Source: Dechloromonas sp. (GTDB lineage Bacteria; Pseudomonadota; Gammaproteobacteria; Burkholderiales; Rhodocyclaceae). From it: a stretch of 64,000 nt of DNA. Location of the stretch: assembly GCA_028689015.1 (NCBI GenBank), contig JAQTXC010000003.1, positions 37,694 through 101,693 on the forward strand, written 5' to 3'. This document shows, piece after piece, positions 43,307-55,026 of the stretch. Under the pieces are notes generated by a model. It was not told the origin of the DNA, did no database searches, and saw only the letters and a program-made list of their open reading frames with translations. Each line of letters begins with the position of its first letter. Position 1 is the stretch's first letter. Both the position numbers and the translations under genes were made by a program.

Positions 43307-44665
43307 CTATTTCTTCACCTTCTGCGGCCGTTGCCAACCAGTCAATGTCAGCTGTTTGGCCCGTGACACGGTCAACGCGTCCGGCGGGGCATTTTTAGTC
43401 AAGGTTGTCCCGGCCCCCAAGGTCGCCCCCCGCCCAACCGTAACCGGCGCCACCAGTTGCGTATCCGAACCAATGAACACATCGTCTTCGATGATGGTCT
43501 TGAACTTGTTGGCACCGTCGTAATTGCAGGTAATGGTCCCCGCCCCGACATTGACCCGCTGACCGATTTCAGCATCGCCAATATAGGCCAAGTGATTGGC
43601 CTTCGACTGGGCGCCGATCATGCTTTTCTTCACTTCGACGAAATTACCGATATGGACTTCTGGGCCGAGCTCCGTACCGGGTCGCAGGCGGGCATAGGGT
43701 CCCAGCACGCCGTCCGGGCCGATGATCGCGTCCTCGAAATGGCAAAAGGCGGCAATGCGCGTTCCTGCACCGACTTTGACGTTTTTCAGTACACAATACG
43801 GGCCCACCTCGACCGCATCCGCCAGGTCGACCGCACCTTCAAAAACACAGCCGACATCGATCGCCACATCCCGACCGTGGCGCAGCGTACCGCGTACGTC
43901 GATGCGTGCCGGGTCGGCCAGACGAACGCCGGCCAGCAGCAGCCCATCGGCGATATTACGTTGATGCTGGCGCTCCAGTTCGGCCAGTTGCACCTTGCTA
44001 TTCACCCCCAGCACCTCCCATTCACCCTCTGGCTGAGCGGTGCGCACCGGCAAGCCTTCGTCCACAGCCAACGCCACAATGTCGGTCAGGTAATACTCCC
44101 CCTGGGCATTGTTGTTTTTCAAATTTCCCAGCCAATCGGCCAGACGCGCCGTCGGGATGACCATGATCCCGGTATTGACTTCACGCACCGCCTTCTCTTC
44201 GGCCGTGGCGTCTTTTTCTTCAACGATGCGTTGAACGTGCCCGAGCTCATCGCGCACGATGCGACCATAACCAGTCGGACAGGCGAGATCAACGGTGAGA
44301 ATCGACAAAGCATCCTTGCCGGCTTGTAACAAGCGCTGCAAGGTGGCGGCGCTGGTCAGCGGCACATCACCGTACAACACCAGGGTCTGCGGCGCTGCCG
44401 ACAGTAGCGGAATCGCTTGCGCCACGGCGTGACCGGTCCCCAACTGCTGCGCCTGTTCCGCCCACAGAATATCGTCCGCCGCCAGGGTCGACTGCACGAC
44501 TGCCCCCCCATGACCATGGACCACAATCAGCTTTTCTGGCTGCAGTGTGCGCGCCGTATCAATGACATGTTGTGCAAGCGCCTTGCCAGCCACCGGATGG
44601 AGAACTTTCGGCAGATTGGAGTGCATGCGCTTGCCCTGGCCGGCAGCGAGAATGACGATATTCAT
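43307..44665 (-). CDS. glmU: Bifunctional UDP-GlcNAc pyrophosphorylase/GlcN-1-P acetyltransferase GlmU
   Basis: 452 residues. The N-terminal nucleotidyltransferase has [23 protein letters not shown], and the C-terminal left-handed beta-helix shows hexapeptide repeats ([32 protein letters not shown]). It makes UDP-GlcNAc for peptidoglycan and LPS. ATG 44665 starts at the conserved MNIVILAAG; the frame is open eight codons further. A palindrome lies 83-98 bases upstream (44748-44763). Confidence 0.97.
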   Translation of the reverse strand: MNIVILAAGQGKRMHSNLPKVLHPVAGKALAQHVIDTARTLQPEKLIVVHGHGGAVVQSTLAADDILWAEQAQQLGTGHAVAQAIPLLSAAPQTLVLYGDVPLTSAATLQRLLQAGKDALSILTVDLACPTGYGRIVRDELGHVQRIVEEKDATAEEKAVREVNTGIMVIPTARLADWLGNLKNNNAQGEYYLTDIVALAVDEGLPVRTAQPEGEWEVLGVNSKVQLAELERQHQRNIADGLLLAGVRLADPARIDVRGTLRHGRDVAIDVGCVFEGAVDLADAVEVGPYCVLKNVKVGAGTRIAAFCHFEDAIIGPDGVLGPYARLRPGTELGPEVHIGNFVEVKKSMIGAQSKANHLAYIGDAEIGQRVNVGAGTITCNYDGANKFKTIIEDDVFIGSDTQLVAPVTVGRGATLGAGTTLTKNAPPDALTVSRAKQLTLTGWQRPQKVKK

Positions 44666-44747
44666 GGGGTTGGAATCGTAGTTGGGCAAGGTCTGATTTT
44701 TACATGATCATCCAGGCCTGTCGAAGACAAAATATGGAAAACCGGCT

Positions 44748-44763
44748 GTTGACCGCGGTCAAC
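44748..44763. repeat. Perfect 16-base palindrome between gltD and glmU
   Basis: GTTGACCGCGGTCAAC is its own reverse complement. It lies between the glmU start and the gltD terminator. A related core occurs at 15841-15860 and 62517-62530. Confidence 0.5.
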
Positions 44764-44775
44764 CCGCTGTCACTG

Positions 44776-44815
44776 TCAAAAACGAAAGCCCCGCGCACCT
44801 TGCGGTGGGCGGGGC
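44776..44815 (-). terminator. Rho-independent terminator of gltBD
   Basis: GCCCCGCGCACC (44788-44799) pairs with GGTGGGCGGGGC (44804-44815) with one mismatch and a 4-base loop. On the minus strand it is followed by TTTCGTTTTTG. It lies 23 bases after the gltD stop. Confidence 0.85.
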
Positions 44816-44837
44816 CTGGTACCGTACTGCGAGTGCC

Positions 44838-46304
44838 TTAGCGCGGCAGGATCGTCGCCCCCATCAGGAACTGATCGACCTCCCGGGCGGCCTGGCGGCC
44901 TTCGCGAATCGCCCACACCACCAGCGACTGACCACGGCGCACGTCACCAGCCGCATAGACCTTGTCGACATTGGTCTTGTAGCAGCCTTCACCATCCGTC
45001 GTCGCCTTGGCATTCTGGCGCGCATCCTTCTCGACACCGAAAGCGTCGAGCAATGAGCCCACCGGATTGGTGAAGCCCATGGCCAGGAAAGCAGCATCGC
45101 AGGGGATTTCGAACTCGGAACCGGCGATTTCGCTCATCTTGCCGTCGATCCATTCCAGGCGAACACCTTTCAGCGCCTTGACATTGCCTTGGTCATCACC
45201 AATGAAACCCTTGGTCGCGACGGCAAAATCACGGACACAACCTTCGTCATGCGAAGAAGAGGTGCGCAGCTTGTACGGCCAGTATGGCCAGGTCAGCGCC
45301 TTGTTTTCCTGCTCGGGCGGCATCGGCATCAGTTCGAACTGGGTCACCGAGGCAGCGCCATGGCGGTTGGAGGTTCCGACGCAGTCAGAACCGGTATCCC
45401 CCCCGCCGATAACGACGACGTGCTTGCCCTTGACGTTGACCGGATTGGCCTTGCCTTGCTGGACTTCCTTGTTTTGTGGAATCAGGAATTCCAGAGCAGC
45501 GTAGACGCCCTTGAGTTCACGCCCCGGCACTGGCAAATCGCGCGGAACTTCCGACCCGGCGGCGAGAATGACAGCGTCGAAATCCTTCTTCAACTGATCG
45601 GCAGAAAGCACGTCGCTGGCATCGTTATTGATACCGGCCGGCAGATTTTTGTCACCGACGACCACCTTGGTCCGGAAAGTAACGCCTTCCGCTTCCATCT
45701 GCGCGACGCGACGGTCGACCAAGGTCTTTTCCATCTTGAAGTCCGGGATACCATAGGCCAGCAAGCCGCCGAGGCGGTCACTCTTTTCGAACACCGTGAC
45801 ATCATGGCCAACCCGCGCCAATTGCTGCGCGGCTGCCAGACCGGCCGGACCGGAACCGACGATGGCAACCTTCTTACCCGTCTTGCTCTTGGGCGGTTGC
45901 GGCACCACCCAGCCCATATCCCAGCCCTTGTCGATAATCGCATGCTCGATCGACTTGATGCCGACCGGCGCGGCATTGATGCCAAGCGTACAGGCCGCCT
46001 CGCAAGGTGCCGGACAGATGCGGCCGGTGAAGTCGGGGAAGTTATTGGTTGAGTGCAGCACATCCAGCGCCTGCTTCCAGTTGCCGCGATAAACCAGATC
46101 ATTCCAGTCGGGAATGATGTTGTTCACCGGGCAACCGTTGTTGCAGAAGGGAATGCCGCAATCCATGCAGCGTGCGCCCTGGGTCTTGGCATCGTCATCC
46201 GCCAGTGTCTGGACGAATTCCTTGTAATGCTTCAGACGCTGTTCAACCGGTTCGTAGCCTTCGGAAAGGCGCTCGAATTCCATGAATCCAGTCGGTTTGC
46301 CCAT
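44838..46304 (-). CDS. gltD: Glutamate synthase (NADPH) small subunit GltD
   Basis: 488 residues. N-terminal cysteine clusters for Fe-S centres ([23 protein letters not shown]), FAD-binding [22 protein letters not shown]-binding GGGDTGSDC and the C-terminal [16 protein letters not shown]. It passes electrons from NADPH to the large subunit for ammonia assimilation. ATG 46304 overlaps the gltB stop by one base, so both subunits are translationally coupled. Confidence 0.97.
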   Translation of the reverse strand: MGKPTGFMEFERLSEGYEPVEQRLKHYKEFVQTLADDDAKTQGARCMDCGIPFCNNGCPVNNIIPDWNDLVYRGNWKQALDVLHSTNNFPDFTGRICPAPCEAACTLGINAAPVGIKSIEHAIIDKGWDMGWVVPQPPKSKTGKKVAIVGSGPAGLAAAQQLARVGHDVTVFEKSDRLGGLLAYGIPDFKMEKTLVDRRVAQMEAEGVTFRTKVVVGDKNLPAGINNDASDVLSADQLKKDFDAVILAAGSEVPRDLPVPGRELKGVYAALEFLIPQNKEVQQGKANPVNVKGKHVVVIGGGDTGSDCVGTSNRHGAASVTQFELMPMPPEQENKALTWPYWPYKLRTSSSHDEGCVRDFAVATKGFIGDDQGNVKALKGVRLEWIDGKMSEIAGSEFEIPCDAAFLAMGFTNPVGSLLDAFGVEKDARQNAKATTDGEGCYKTNVDKVYAAGDVRRGQSLVVWAIREGRQAAREVDQFLMGATILPR

Positions 46305-49300
46305 TATGCGGCCTCCTTCTGTGCAGCAGCGGCCATTTCAGTCAGGGCGCGCTTGTATTCGTGCGGATAGATTTTGACAAATTTCTCGCGGTACACATCC
46401 CAATTGGCCACAATTTTCTTGGCGATGGCGCTGCCGGTGTATTCAGCATGCCGAGTCACGATTTCGCGCAATTGTGTTTCATCGGCCAGGCCGCGATGCA
46501 GCGGTTCGCCAGTCGCATGACGCCCCGCCGGAATCACCTTCTCCAGCGCCACCTGGGCCAAGTTGCAGCGCTGTTTGAAGCTGCCATCCTCGTCCAGAAC
46601 ATAGGCAATTCCGCCCGACATGCCCGCCGCGAAATTACGCCCGGTCATCCCCAGAACCACTACCGTGCCCCCAGTCATATATTCGCAACCATGGTCACCC
46701 ACGCCTTCGACGACTGCCGTCGCCCCGGAGTTGCGAACACAGAAACGCTCACCACCAACGCCCGAGAGGAAAGACTCGCCATCGGTCGCGCCGTACATAA
46801 CGGTGTTGCCGACGATGATGTTTTCCTGCGTGTCGCCACGGAAATCCGGGCTTGGCTTGATGATGATGCGACCGCCCGACAGCCCCTTGCCGACGTAGTC
46901 ATTACCTTCGCCAGTGAGCTCCAGTGTGACGCCCTTGGCCAGGAAGGCACCGAAAGCCTGGCCGGCAGTACCAGTCAGTTTGACGTGGATGGTATCGTCC
47001 GGCAGGCCGGCATTGCCATAGCGCTTGGCGACTTCGCCGGAGAGCATGGTGCCGCAGGTGCGATTGACGTTGATGATCCTGGTCTCGATCTGGACCTTCT
47101 GGCCCTTTTCGAGTGCCGGCTTGGCCGCCTTGATCAACTGGTGATCCAGCGCCTTGTCGAGACCATGGTCTTGCGTGTCTACGTGGCGACGCGACACTTC
47201 CGGCGGCACATTCGGCTGATAGAAGACCTTGCTGAAATCCAGACCCTTGGCCTTCCAGTGTTCAATTCCCGGGCGGGTGTCGAGCAAATCGGCACGGCCG
47301 ACCAGATCATCGAACTTGCGGATGCCCAGCTGGGCCATGATTTCGCGGACTTCCTCGGCGACGAAGAAGAAATAATTGACCACATGTTCGGGTTGACCGC
47401 TGAAGCGCTTGCGCAACTCCGGATCTTGCGTGGCGACGCCTACTGGACAAGTATTCAGATGGCACTTGCGCATCATGATGCAGCCCTCGACAACGAGCGG
47501 CGCAGTCGCGAAACCGAATTCGTCGGCACCGAGCAAGGCACCGATGACGACATCGCGGCCGGTCTTCATCTGGCCATCGACCTGAACGCGGATGCGCGAC
47601 CGCAACTGGTTGAGCACCAGCGTTTGCTGGGTTTCGGACAGTCCAAGTTCCCACGGCGTACCGGCATGCTTGATGGAAGAGACCGGAGAGGCACCTGTGC
47701 CACCGTCAAAACCAGCGATCACCAGATGATCTGCCTTGGCCTTGGCGACACCGGCAGCCACCGTGCCGACGCCGACTTCCGAGACCAGCTTGACCGAGAT
47801 CGATGCCGTCGAATTGGCATTCTTCAGGTCGTGAATCAGTTGAGCCAGATCCTCGATGGAGTAGATGTCATGGTGCGGAGGCGGCGAGATCAGCGTGACG
47901 CCCGGCACCGAATGACGCAGCTTGCCGATGTACTCGGACACCTTGGCGCCCGGTAACTGACCGCCTTCACCCGGCTTGGCACCCTGCGCCATCTTGATCT
48001 GGATCTGGTCGGCATTGACCAGGTATTCGGTAGTCACACCGAAACGCCCGGATGCCACCTGCTTGATCGCCGAACGCAGGGAATCGCCTTCCTTGAATTC
48101 GTAATCACGCTCGATACGCGATGCACCGATCACTTCCGACAACTTCTGGCCAGCCTTGAGCGGCAGGAAGCGCTTGGCATCCTCACCGCCTTCACCGGTG
48201 TTCGACTTGCCGCCGATGCGGTTCATCGCCACAGCCAACGTGGTGTGCGCCTCGGTCGAGATCGAGCCGAGGGACATGGCGCCGGTAGCAAAGCGTTTGA
48301 CGATTTCCTTGGCGGATTCGACTTCATCCAGCGGAACGGCCTCACCTTGCGACTTGAATTCAAACAGGCCGCGCAGAGTCAAGTGACGCTTGGTCTGATC
48401 ATTGATCAGCTTGGCATACTCCTTGTAGGTCTCGTACTGGTTCGAGCGCGTGGCATGCTGCAACTTGGCGATCGAATCCGGCGTCCACATGTGCTCTTCA
48501 CCACGGATACGGAAGGCGTACTCGCCGCCGGCATCGAGCATGTTGGCCAGCACGGGATCTGGCGAGAAAGCATCGCTGTGCAGGCGAATGGCTTCCTCGG
48601 CCACTTCGAACACACCGATCCCCTCGATGTTCGACGGCGTACCGGTGAAATACTTTTCGACAAATTCCTTCTGCAAGCCGATGGCTTCGAAAATCTGAGC
48701 ACCGGTGTAGGACATGTAGGTCGAGATGCCCATCTTGGACATAACCTTGCACAAACCCTTGCCAATCGCCTTGATGAAGTTCTTGACGTACTTCTCGGCC
48801 TTTTCGGCATCACCCTTGGCAAAGCCCTCGATGGTTTCCAGTGCCAGATACGGGTGGACCGCTTCCGCACCAAAACCGCCAAGCAGGGCGAAGTGATGAA
48901 CTTCACGCGCCGAACCTGTTTCGACCACCAGGCCCGTGCTGGTGCGCAGACCCTGCTTGACCAGATGCTGGTGAATAGCCGAAGTGGCCAACAAGGCCGG
49001 AATGGCGAGATGTTCGGCGTCGACCTTGCGATCGGAGACGATCAGGATGTTGGCCCCCGAGCGAACCGCATCTTCAGCGTCCGCAGCCAGCGAGGCCAGG
49101 CGCGCTTCGATGCCTTCCTTGCCCCAGGCGACCGGATAGCAGATATCCAGTTCGAAGGAACGGAACTTATTCGAGGTGTACTTCTCGATGTTGCGCAGCT
49201 TTTCAATGTCCGTGCAGGTCAGCACCGGCTGCGACACTTCAAGACGGATCGGCGGATTGACGTCGACCGTATTCAGCAGATTGGGCTTCGGCCCGATGAA

Positions 49301-50941
49301 GGACACCAGCGACATGACCAACTCTTCGCGGATCGGGTCGATCGGCGGATTCGTTACCTGCGCAAACAACTGCTTGAAGTAGGTGTAGAGCGTCTTGTTC
49401 TTTTTGGACAACACCGGCAGGGCGGAGTCGGTCCCCATGGAGCCAGTCGGCTCCTCGCCATTCTGTGCCATGGGTTCCAGAACGACCTTGATGTCTTCCT
49501 GGGTGTAACCGAAGGCCTGCTGACGATCCAATTGCGAGGCAGGCGGCACGGCGCACTTTTCGTCGGCAGCCGGCACTTCGTCGAGCTTGATACGGATTTT
49601 TTCAATCCACTCACGATACGGCCGGGCGTTGGCTAACGAATCCTTCAGCTCCTTATCGTCGATGATGCGGCCTTGCTCCATGTCGATCAGGAACATCTTG
49701 CCCGGCTGCAGGCGCCATTTCTTGACGATCTTCTTTTCCGGAATCGGCAACACACCAGATTCGGAGGCCATGACCACGAAGTCGTCATCGGTCACCAGGT
49801 AGCGGGCTGGGCGCAGGCCATTCCGGTCGAGCGTGGCACCAATCTGACGGCCATCGGTAAAGGCCACTGCCGCGGGGCCATCCCATGGCTCCATCATCGC
49901 CGCATGGTATTCATAGAAAGCACGACGACTTTCATCCATGGTCGTATGTTTTTCCCAGGCTTCCGGGATCATTAACATGACCGCCTGGGCCAGCGAGTAG
50001 CCACCGCCCATGACCAGCAGTTCCAGGGCATTGTCGAAGGCCGCCGAGTCGGACTGGCCGGGATAATGCAGCGGCCAGACTTTCTTTAGATCGTCACCGA
50101 GGATGGGCGAAGAAATCGCCTGCTCACGCGCCTTGAACCAGTTGACGTTGCCACGGACGGTATTGATTTCACCGTTGTGGGCAATGTAGCGGAATGGGTG
50201 GGCGAGATCCCAGGTCGGGAAAGTGTTGGTCGAGAAACGCTGGTGCACCAGCGCCAGCGCAGACACCGCCCGCTTGTCTTCCAGATCCTTGTAATAGACG
50301 CCGACCTGATCCGCCAGCAACAGACCCTTGTAGTTGATGGTCCGGGCAGAGAAGGACGGGACGTAGAATTCCTGACCATGCTTGAGCTTGAGCCCCTTGA
50401 TGGCGTTCGCGGCACGGCGGCGGATGATGTAAAGCTTGCGTTCGAAGGCATCGGTCACAAACACATCCGGCCCGCGCCCCACGAAGACCTGGCGAATGAC
50501 CGGCTCCGTGGCACGCACCACCGGCGACATCGGCATCTCGGCATTGACCGGCACATCACGCCAGCCCAGCAGGCGCTGGCCTTCGGCTTCGATGGAGCGC
50601 TCGATCTCTTCCATGCAGGCATGGCGGGAAGCGGCTTCGCGCGGCAGGAAGACCATGCCGACGCCGTACTCACCGACCGGCGGCAGTTCGACGCCTTTTT
50701 TGGCCATTTCCTCGCGGTAGAGCTGATCCGGAATCTGGATCAGGATACCGGCACCGTCACCCTGCAGGGGATCGGCACCTACGGCACCGCGGTGATCGAT
50801 ATTTTTCAGGATCAACAAACCCTGCTCGACGATGCTATGACTTTTCTGGCCTTTGACATGAGCCACAAAGCCCACGCCGCAAGCGTCGTGCTCGTTGGCG
50901 GGGTCGTACAAACCCTGCCGATCAGGTACTGCCGGTTCCAT
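46304..50941 (-). CDS. gltB: Glutamate synthase large subunit GltB
   Basis: 1545 residues. A short propeptide precedes the class II amidotransferase Cys ([11 protein letters not shown]). The central and FMN-binding barrel domains follow ([23 protein letters not shown]), with the 3Fe-4S cysteines in [17 protein letters not shown], then the C-terminal beta-helix rich in Gly ([19 protein letters not shown]). It converts glutamine and 2-oxoglutarate to two glutamates. ATG 50941 is chosen (AAGGAA upstream); the frame opens 12 codons earlier. A promoter and a leader hairpin precede it. Confidence 0.97.
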   Translation of the reverse strand: MEPAVPDRQGLYDPANEHDACGVGFVAHVKGQKSHSIVEQGLLILKNIDHRGAVGADPLQGDGAGILIQIPDQLYREEMAKKGVELPPVGEYGVGMVFLPREAASRHACMEEIERSIEAEGQRLLGWRDVPVNAEMPMSPVVRATEPVIRQVFVGRGPDVFVTDAFERKLYIIRRRAANAIKGLKLKHGQEFYVPSFSARTINYKGLLLADQVGVYYKDLEDKRAVSALALVHQRFSTNTFPTWDLAHPFRYIAHNGEINTVRGNVNWFKAREQAISSPILGDDLKKVWPLHYPGQSDSAAFDNALELLVMGGGYSLAQAVMLMIPEAWEKHTTMDESRRAFYEYHAAMMEPWDGPAAVAFTDGRQIGATLDRNGLRPARYLVTDDDFVVMASESGVLPIPEKKIVKKWRLQPGKMFLIDMEQGRIIDDKELKDSLANARPYREWIEKIRIKLDEVPAADEKCAVPPASQLDRQQAFGYTQEDIKVVLEPMAQNGEEPTGSMGTDSALPVLSKKNKTLYTYFKQLFAQVTNPPIDPIREELVMSLVSFIGPKPNLLNTVDVNPPIRLEVSQPVLTCTDIEKLRNIEKYTSNKFRSFELDICYPVAWGKEGIEARLASLAADAEDAVRSGANILIVSDRKVDAEHLAIPALLATSAIHQHLVKQGLRTSTGLVVETGSAREVHHFALLGGFGAEAVHPYLALETIEGFAKGDAEKAEKYVKNFIKAIGKGLCKVMSKMGISTYMSYTGAQIFEAIGLQKEFVEKYFTGTPSNIEGIGVFEVAEEAIRLHSDAFSPDPVLANMLDAGGEYAFRIRGEEHMWTPDSIAKLQHATRSNQYETYKEYAKLINDQTKRHLTLRGLFEFKSQGEAVPLDEVESAKEIVKRFATGAMSLGSISTEAHTTLAVAMNRIGGKSNTGEGGEDAKRFLPLKAGQKLSEVIGASRIERDYEFKEGDSLRSAIKQVASGRFGVTTEYLVNADQIQIKMAQGAKPGEGGQLPGAKVSEYIGKLRHSVPGVTLISPPPHHDIYSIEDLAQLIHDLKNANSTASISVKLVSEVGVGTVAAGVAKAKADHLVIAGFDGGTGASPVSSIKHAGTPWELGLSETQQTLVLNQLRSRIRVQVDGQMKTGRDVVIGALLGADEFGFATAPLVVEGCIMMRKCHLNTCPVGVATQDPELRKRFSGQPEHVVNYFFFVAEEVREIMAQLGIRKFDDLVGRADLLDTRPGIEHWKAKGLDFSKVFYQPNVPPEVSRRHVDTQDHGLDKALDHQLIKAAKPALEKGQKVQIETRIINVNRTCGTMLSGEVAKRYGNAGLPDDTIHVKLTGTAGQAFGAFLAKGVTLELTGEGNDYVGKGLSGGRIIIKPSPDFRGDTQENIIVGNTVMYGATDGESFLSGVGGERFCVRNSGATAVVEGVGDHGCEYMTGGTVVVLGMTGRNFAAGMSGGIAYVLDEDGSFKQRCNLAQVALEKVIPAGRHATGEPLHRGLADETQLREIVTRHAEYTGSAIAKKIVANWDVYREKFVKIYPHEYKRALTEMAAAAQKEAA

Positions 50942-50990
50942 CACACGCGTTCCTTCATATAAGCTGGCCAAAAACACTCGACCACTGATG

Positions 50991-51024
50991 AAAAAAGCCG
51001 AGCATCATAAAAAAGCGCTTCGGC
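50991..51024 (-). promoter_or_regulatory. Terminator-like hairpin in the gltB leader
   Basis: On the minus strand a GCCGAAGC/GCTCGGC stem with one bulged base, built from 51017-51024 and 50997-51003, is followed at once by TTTTTT (50991-50996). It lies about 50 bases before the gltB start and downstream of the predicted promoter, so it could act as an attenuator. Confidence 0.4.
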
Positions 51025-51047
51025 CTGTACGAAAATTTGAGGCAACC

Positions 51048-51075
51048 ATTAAATATACTGGCAAACCCCTGTCAA
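51048..51075 (-). promoter_or_regulatory. Sigma-70-like promoter of gltBD
   Basis: On the minus strand TTGACA (51070-51075), a 16-base spacer and TTTAAT (51048-51053). It predicts a leader of about 100 bases before gltB. The whole interval 50942-51129 is AT-rich and otherwise empty. Confidence 0.6.
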
Positions 51076-51129
51076 TTCAAGATGCTGCAATGCACCAGAA
51101 TGGCCAAATAACGGCCATGTCACCACCAA

Positions 51130-52227
51130 TCAGGTGCATCTGGCATCAATTGCGACCGCCATCTGCACCTCGCTAGCCAGCTCTGAAACCACGGCCCGCC
51201 CCACCGCCTCCAGCAAGACAAGACGCATGCGACCATCAACTACTTTCTTGTCGTGGCGCATCAATTCAAGGAACCGCGCCGCCGCCATGGCAGGACCACG
51301 TACCGGCAAACCCGCCTGGTCAAAGATTGCATCAATGCGGTCAACATCCGCCTGCGTCAAAAAACCAAGATCACGGGACAATTCGGCAGCAATTAGCGTG
51401 CCGACCGCCACCGCCTCACCGTGCAGACAGATGCCATAACCCAAACCGGTTTCAATCGCATGCCCGAAGGTGTGCCCCAGATTGAGCAGAGCGCGTTCGC
51501 CTTGCTCACGCTCATCCGCTGCCACGACCTCGGCCTTATTGGCACAAGAGCGATAAACAGCCTCAATCAAGACGGCTTCGTCACGCGCCAGCAAACGTCC
51601 CATGTTCTGTTCCAGCCAGCAGAAAAAGGGCAAGTCGCGGATCAGGCCATATTTGATGACCTCAGACAAACCTGCTTTAAATTCACGATCCGGCAAGGTG
51701 GTTAGCGTTGATATATCGATCAGCACCCGCTGCGGTTGATAAAAAGCCCCGATCATGTTCTTGCCCAACGGATGATTGATCGCTGTTTTTCCCCCGACGG
51801 AGGAGTCGACCATGGACAGCAAGGTAGTCGGCACCTGCACAAAAGGCATGCCGCGCTGATAACACGCCGCAGCAAACCCCCCTATGTCGCCAATCACCCC
51901 GCCACCCAGGGCAAACAAGACCGTGCCGCGCTCACAATGCGCCCCAAGCAGGGCGTCAAAAATCAGATTCAGCGTCTCCCATGTCTTGTAGGCTTCACCA
52001 TCCGGCAAAATCACAGGCAACACCTTGGCCCCTGCCTCGGCCAAGGTTGCTGAAAAGGCATCCAGATACAGGGGCGCTACGGTTGTGTTACTGACCACTG
52101 CAACCTGTCGTCCAGCCAAACGGGGTGGTAACAAATCCGCCCGCGCCAGCAAACCACAGCCAATGTGGATCGGATAAGAACGATCACCCAGACTGACCTG
52201 CAAACTATCCACTAAACCTTGTTGCAT
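51130..52227 (-). CDS. aroB: 3-Dehydroquinate synthase
   Basis: 365 residues. NAD-dependent shikimate pathway enzyme turning DAHP into 3-dehydroquinate. Motifs: [43 protein letters not shown] and the metal-binding [15 protein letters not shown] 52227 lies 16 bases inside the end of aroK, so the pair is coupled. A weak 6-bp hairpin (51100-51118) follows the gene. Confidence 0.97.
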   Translation of the reverse strand: MQQGLVDSLQVSLGDRSYPIHIGCGLLARADLLPPRLAGRQVAVVSNTTVAPLYLDAFSATLAEAGAKVLPVILPDGEAYKTWETLNLIFDALLGAHCERGTVLFALGGGVIGDIGGFAAACYQRGMPFVQVPTTLLSMVDSSVGGKTAINHPLGKNMIGAFYQPQRVLIDISTLTTLPDREFKAGLSEVIKYGLIRDLPFFCWLEQNMGRLLARDEAVLIEAVYRSCANKAEVVAADEREQGERALLNLGHTFGHAIETGLGYGICLHGEAVAVGTLIAAELSRDLGFLTQADVDRIDAIFDQAGLPVRGPAMAAARFLELMRHDKKVVDGRMRLVLLEAVGRAVVSELASEVQMAVAIDARCT

Positions 52228-52742
52228 AGACGCCCGTACTCCCTCAACAAATAATGAACGATACCCGAGGCAATCAAATGCGAGCCGTCGACCACCAAAT
52301 GCGCCGTTTCCCGATAGAGCGGGTCACGTTGCGCATGCAGTTCTTCAAGCCGGGCCAGCGGATCATCCACCTGCAGCAGCGGTCGGTTGCGATCATGGCG
52401 GGTCCGTTGAAACAGCATGACTGGCGGCACATTCAGATAGACCGCCCAACCGGTGTCATGCAACCTCTGGCGATTCTCTTCGCGCAAAACCACGCCGCCG
52501 CCCGTTGCCAAGACAATCCCATCACCCTCGGTTAACTCGGCAATCGTCTGCGCTTCGCGGCGGCGAAAACCGTCCTCACCCTCAATTTCGAAGATGGTGG
52601 GAATCGGCACCCCGGTTCGCTCAACGATTTCATGATCGGAATCATAGAACGGCCGCCCTAGGCGTTTGGCCAACTGACGACCCACCGTCGTCTTGCCGGC
52701 CCCCATCAGGCCGATCAAATAGATGTTTGTACGATTTTTCAC
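52212..52742 (-). CDS. aroK: Shikimate kinase
   Basis: 176 residues. Walker A GLMGAGKT, shikimate-binding [14 protein letters not shown] and ATGGGVVL, and lid arginines in [11 protein letters not shown]. Starts with GTG 52742, since no ATG precedes the conserved [12 protein letters not shown] strand at a suitable distance. It follows pilQ in the common pilMNOPQ-aroKB arrangement, but a strong terminator separates it from pilQ. Confidence 0.96.
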   Translation of the reverse strand: MKNRTNIYLIGLMGAGKTTVGRQLAKRLGRPFYDSDHEIVERTGVPIPTIFEIEGEDGFRRREAQTIAELTEGDGIVLATGGGVVLREENRQRLHDTGWAVYLNVPPVMLFQRTRHDRNRPLLQVDDPLARLEELHAQRDPLYRETAHLVVDGSHLIASGIVHYLLREYGRLCNKV

Positions 52743-52776
52743 GACCGGATTTTAGCTGAGACACCCATCACCCGAC

Positions 52777-52804
52777 AAAAAACAAGGGCCGGCTAGGCCG
52801 GCCC
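52777..52804 (-). terminator. Rho-independent terminator after pilQ
   Basis: GGGCCGGC (52786-52793) and GCCGGCCC (52797-52804) form an 8-bp stem with a 3-base loop, followed on the minus strand by TTGTTTTTT. It ends the pilMNOPQ transcript; aroKB must then rely on read-through or a promoter within 52743-52776. Confidence 0.85.
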
Positions 52805-52827
52805 CACGAAAACCACTCGCCGAAACT

Positions 52828-55026
52828 CTACTCCAGTCGCATCTTTTCGGAAATCACTCGTGGCGTGATAAAAATCAGCAACTCACGTCGCGACCCCAGA
52901 TCGTTCTTGTACTTGAACATCCAGCCCAGTAAGGGCAGATCACCCAGCAAAGGCACTTTCTCCACCGAGGTTTGTTGATTGGTGATGTAGACCCCGCCAA
53001 CAACCACCGTGCCGCCATTTTCGACCACGACATTGGTTTCGACCACCGAACTCTTGATCGGCGGATTCCCCAGCACCGCCCGCGTCCAGTCGGCCTCCTC
53101 CTTCTTGATCAGCAGCGCCATCTTGACCGTGCCCTCCGGCGTAATCTGCGGCGTCGCCTCCAAGGAGAGTTTGGCCGGCTTGAAAGCCACCGTCTGTGTC
53201 GTCACCCCTCCGCTGTTGGTGGTCGTGACATACGGAATCTCCGTACCGTCCTCGATTTTGGCTTTGACGTTATTGGCCGTAATGACACGCGGACTCGAAA
53301 TCAGCTTGCCAATCCCGTCCGATTGCAGCGCAGCAATTTCCAAATTCAGTATTCGGGTCAAACTGGAATTGAACAAGGAAAAAGCCAGGCTCCCCCCTTC
53401 CGATGTGTATGAGGGCAAATTGACACCCATCATGGGCGTCTGCGTTAAAGAAGGCGCAGTCCCTGTAACCGTAGCCACACCATCTTTAAAGGTTGCCGCC
53501 GCTGTGCCTGGCGAATAACTACCGCCCACAAAACCCACTCCACTGCCGCCCAGCTGGACCGATCTGGAATTGATAAGCCCAAGCTTCGTCCCCAGACTCT
53601 TGTTGAAATCATCGCTGGCCTCAACGACCCGTGCCTCAATCAACACCTGGCGCGCACCAACATCAATCGTCTTGATGAAGGCATTGATTTCCTCAAGCTT
53701 GCTCGGAATGTCATGGACAAACAGAATATTTGATTGCGGGTCAGCAACCGCACTTCCCCGCTTGCTGAGAATCCTCTGCGCTGCCGAATTGGCATTCGCC
53801 GCCGCCGGTTGCGCTGCGGCACCACCCTGCGCCCCGGTAACCGACAAGCCATTTAATAGGCGAGCCACGTCGACCGCCTTCTGATAATTCAGCGTGAACT
53901 GCTCCATTTTCAGCGGCTCAAGTTCGCTGATCTGCTGTTTCGATTCGAAATCCTGCTTCTCGCGGGTGGCAATTTCATCACGCGGGGCAATCATGATGAT
54001 GTTGCCCTTCTTGCGCATATCCAGCCCCTTTTGCTGGAAAATGATGTCGATCACCTGATCGGCCGGCACATCCTTAAGTACCAAGGTGGTAAAGCCGCTC
54101 ACCGTCTCGCTGATCACTGCATTGAGCCCCAATTCCTCAGCCATCAGGCGTAGCAAGGCACGAACGTCACCGTTCTGATAATTGATACTGACCCGCGGTC
54201 CCTGATAGCCGATCTTGCTGCCCTGCACCAGTTTGTTCGGATCTTCAATAATCTGCCGGACCTCGACCACAAACTGATTGTCACTTTGGTAGGCGTTATG
54301 CTCCCACAAACCCTTGGGCGTGATAGTCATGCGGACGTTTTCACCCAGGCTACGCGTTTCCACCCCCTCAACCGGCGTCGCGAAATCCAGCACATCGAGC
54401 TTGCGGGCCAGATGCTGCGGCAAGGCCGTTTTTATGAAATCCACGACCAACGAACTGCCTTGCTGGCGAATATCGATACCGGTTCCTGCATCACTGAGAT
54501 CAACCACGACACGCCCTTCGCCGCTCTTGCCGCGGCGAAAGACGACATCGCGAATGGCGTGTGCATTACCTACGGCGGTTTCTTCTACAAAACGTGTTGC
54601 TGCACCGGCAGTCGGTGCCGCCCCCGGCACCAACACTGGGGACAAGGTGACATAGAGCGACTTGCCCTCAAGACGCGTACGGTAATTCATGCTGTGCAAC
54701 AGATTGAGGACCAGCCGGGTCCGATCCGAAACTTCCACCACATTTAGGCTGCGCAAATCACCTTCATTGACCTGTTGCGAAGTTTTACCCAAGGCATTCG
54801 CGGTCAACGGAAAATCAAAGGCAATTTTCGCCGGATTGGCAACGGCAAAACCCGCAGGCGGCGCACTCAGGGCGTCTTTAAGGTCAATGCGCAAAGTCAC
54901 GTCGCTGCCTTGCTGTGCCACATTGATCGCCTCGATGGCATTGGCCGCCCAAGCGTGCGTCGACACGCCCGCCAGCAGTAGCACGCCAGTCAGTGCTCGC
55001 AGCAGCACACGATAAATGAATTTCAT
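52828..55026 (-). CDS. pilQ: Type IV pilus secretin PilQ
   Basis: 732 residues. Signal peptide (ALTGVLLLAGVSTHAWA), two AMIN-type peptidoglycan-binding regions (about 30-130 and 150-255), an STN/N0-like domain (DVRALLRLMAEELGLNAVIS), a secretin N domain and the C-terminal secretin pore with VPLLGDLPLLGWMFKYK. It forms the outer-membrane gate for the pilus. ATG 55026 overlaps the pilP stop by 4 bases. Confidence 0.97.
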   Translation of the reverse strand: MKFIYRVLLRALTGVLLLAGVSTHAWAANAIEAINVAQQGSDVTLRIDLKDALSAPPAGFAVANPAKIAFDFPLTANALGKTSQQVNEGDLRSLNVVEVSDRTRLVLNLLHSMNYRTRLEGKSLYVTLSPVLVPGAAPTAGAATRFVEETAVGNAHAIRDVVFRRGKSGEGRVVVDLSDAGTGIDIRQQGSSLVVDFIKTALPQHLARKLDVLDFATPVEGVETRSLGENVRMTITPKGLWEHNAYQSDNQFVVEVRQIIEDPNKLVQGSKIGYQGPRVSINYQNGDVRALLRLMAEELGLNAVISETVSGFTTLVLKDVPADQVIDIIFQQKGLDMRKKGNIIMIAPRDEIATREKQDFESKQQISELEPLKMEQFTLNYQKAVDVARLLNGLSVTGAQGGAAAQPAAANANSAAQRILSKRGSAVADPQSNILFVHDIPSKLEEINAFIKTIDVGARQVLIEARVVEASDDFNKSLGTKLGLINSRSVQLGGSGVGFVGGSYSPGTAAATFKDGVATVTGTAPSLTQTPMMGVNLPSYTSEGGSLAFSLFNSSLTRILNLEIAALQSDGIGKLISSPRVITANNVKAKIEDGTEIPYVTTTNSGGVTTQTVAFKPAKLSLEATPQITPEGTVKMALLIKKEEADWTRAVLGNPPIKSSVVETNVVVENGGTVVVGGVYITNQQTSVEKVPLLGDLPLLGWMFKYKNDLGSRRELLIFITPRVISEKMRLE

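Noticed and set aside
46361-47956. Plus-strand open frame of 531 codons
   Set aside because: Antisense to gltB; composition is that of a mirrored coding strand.
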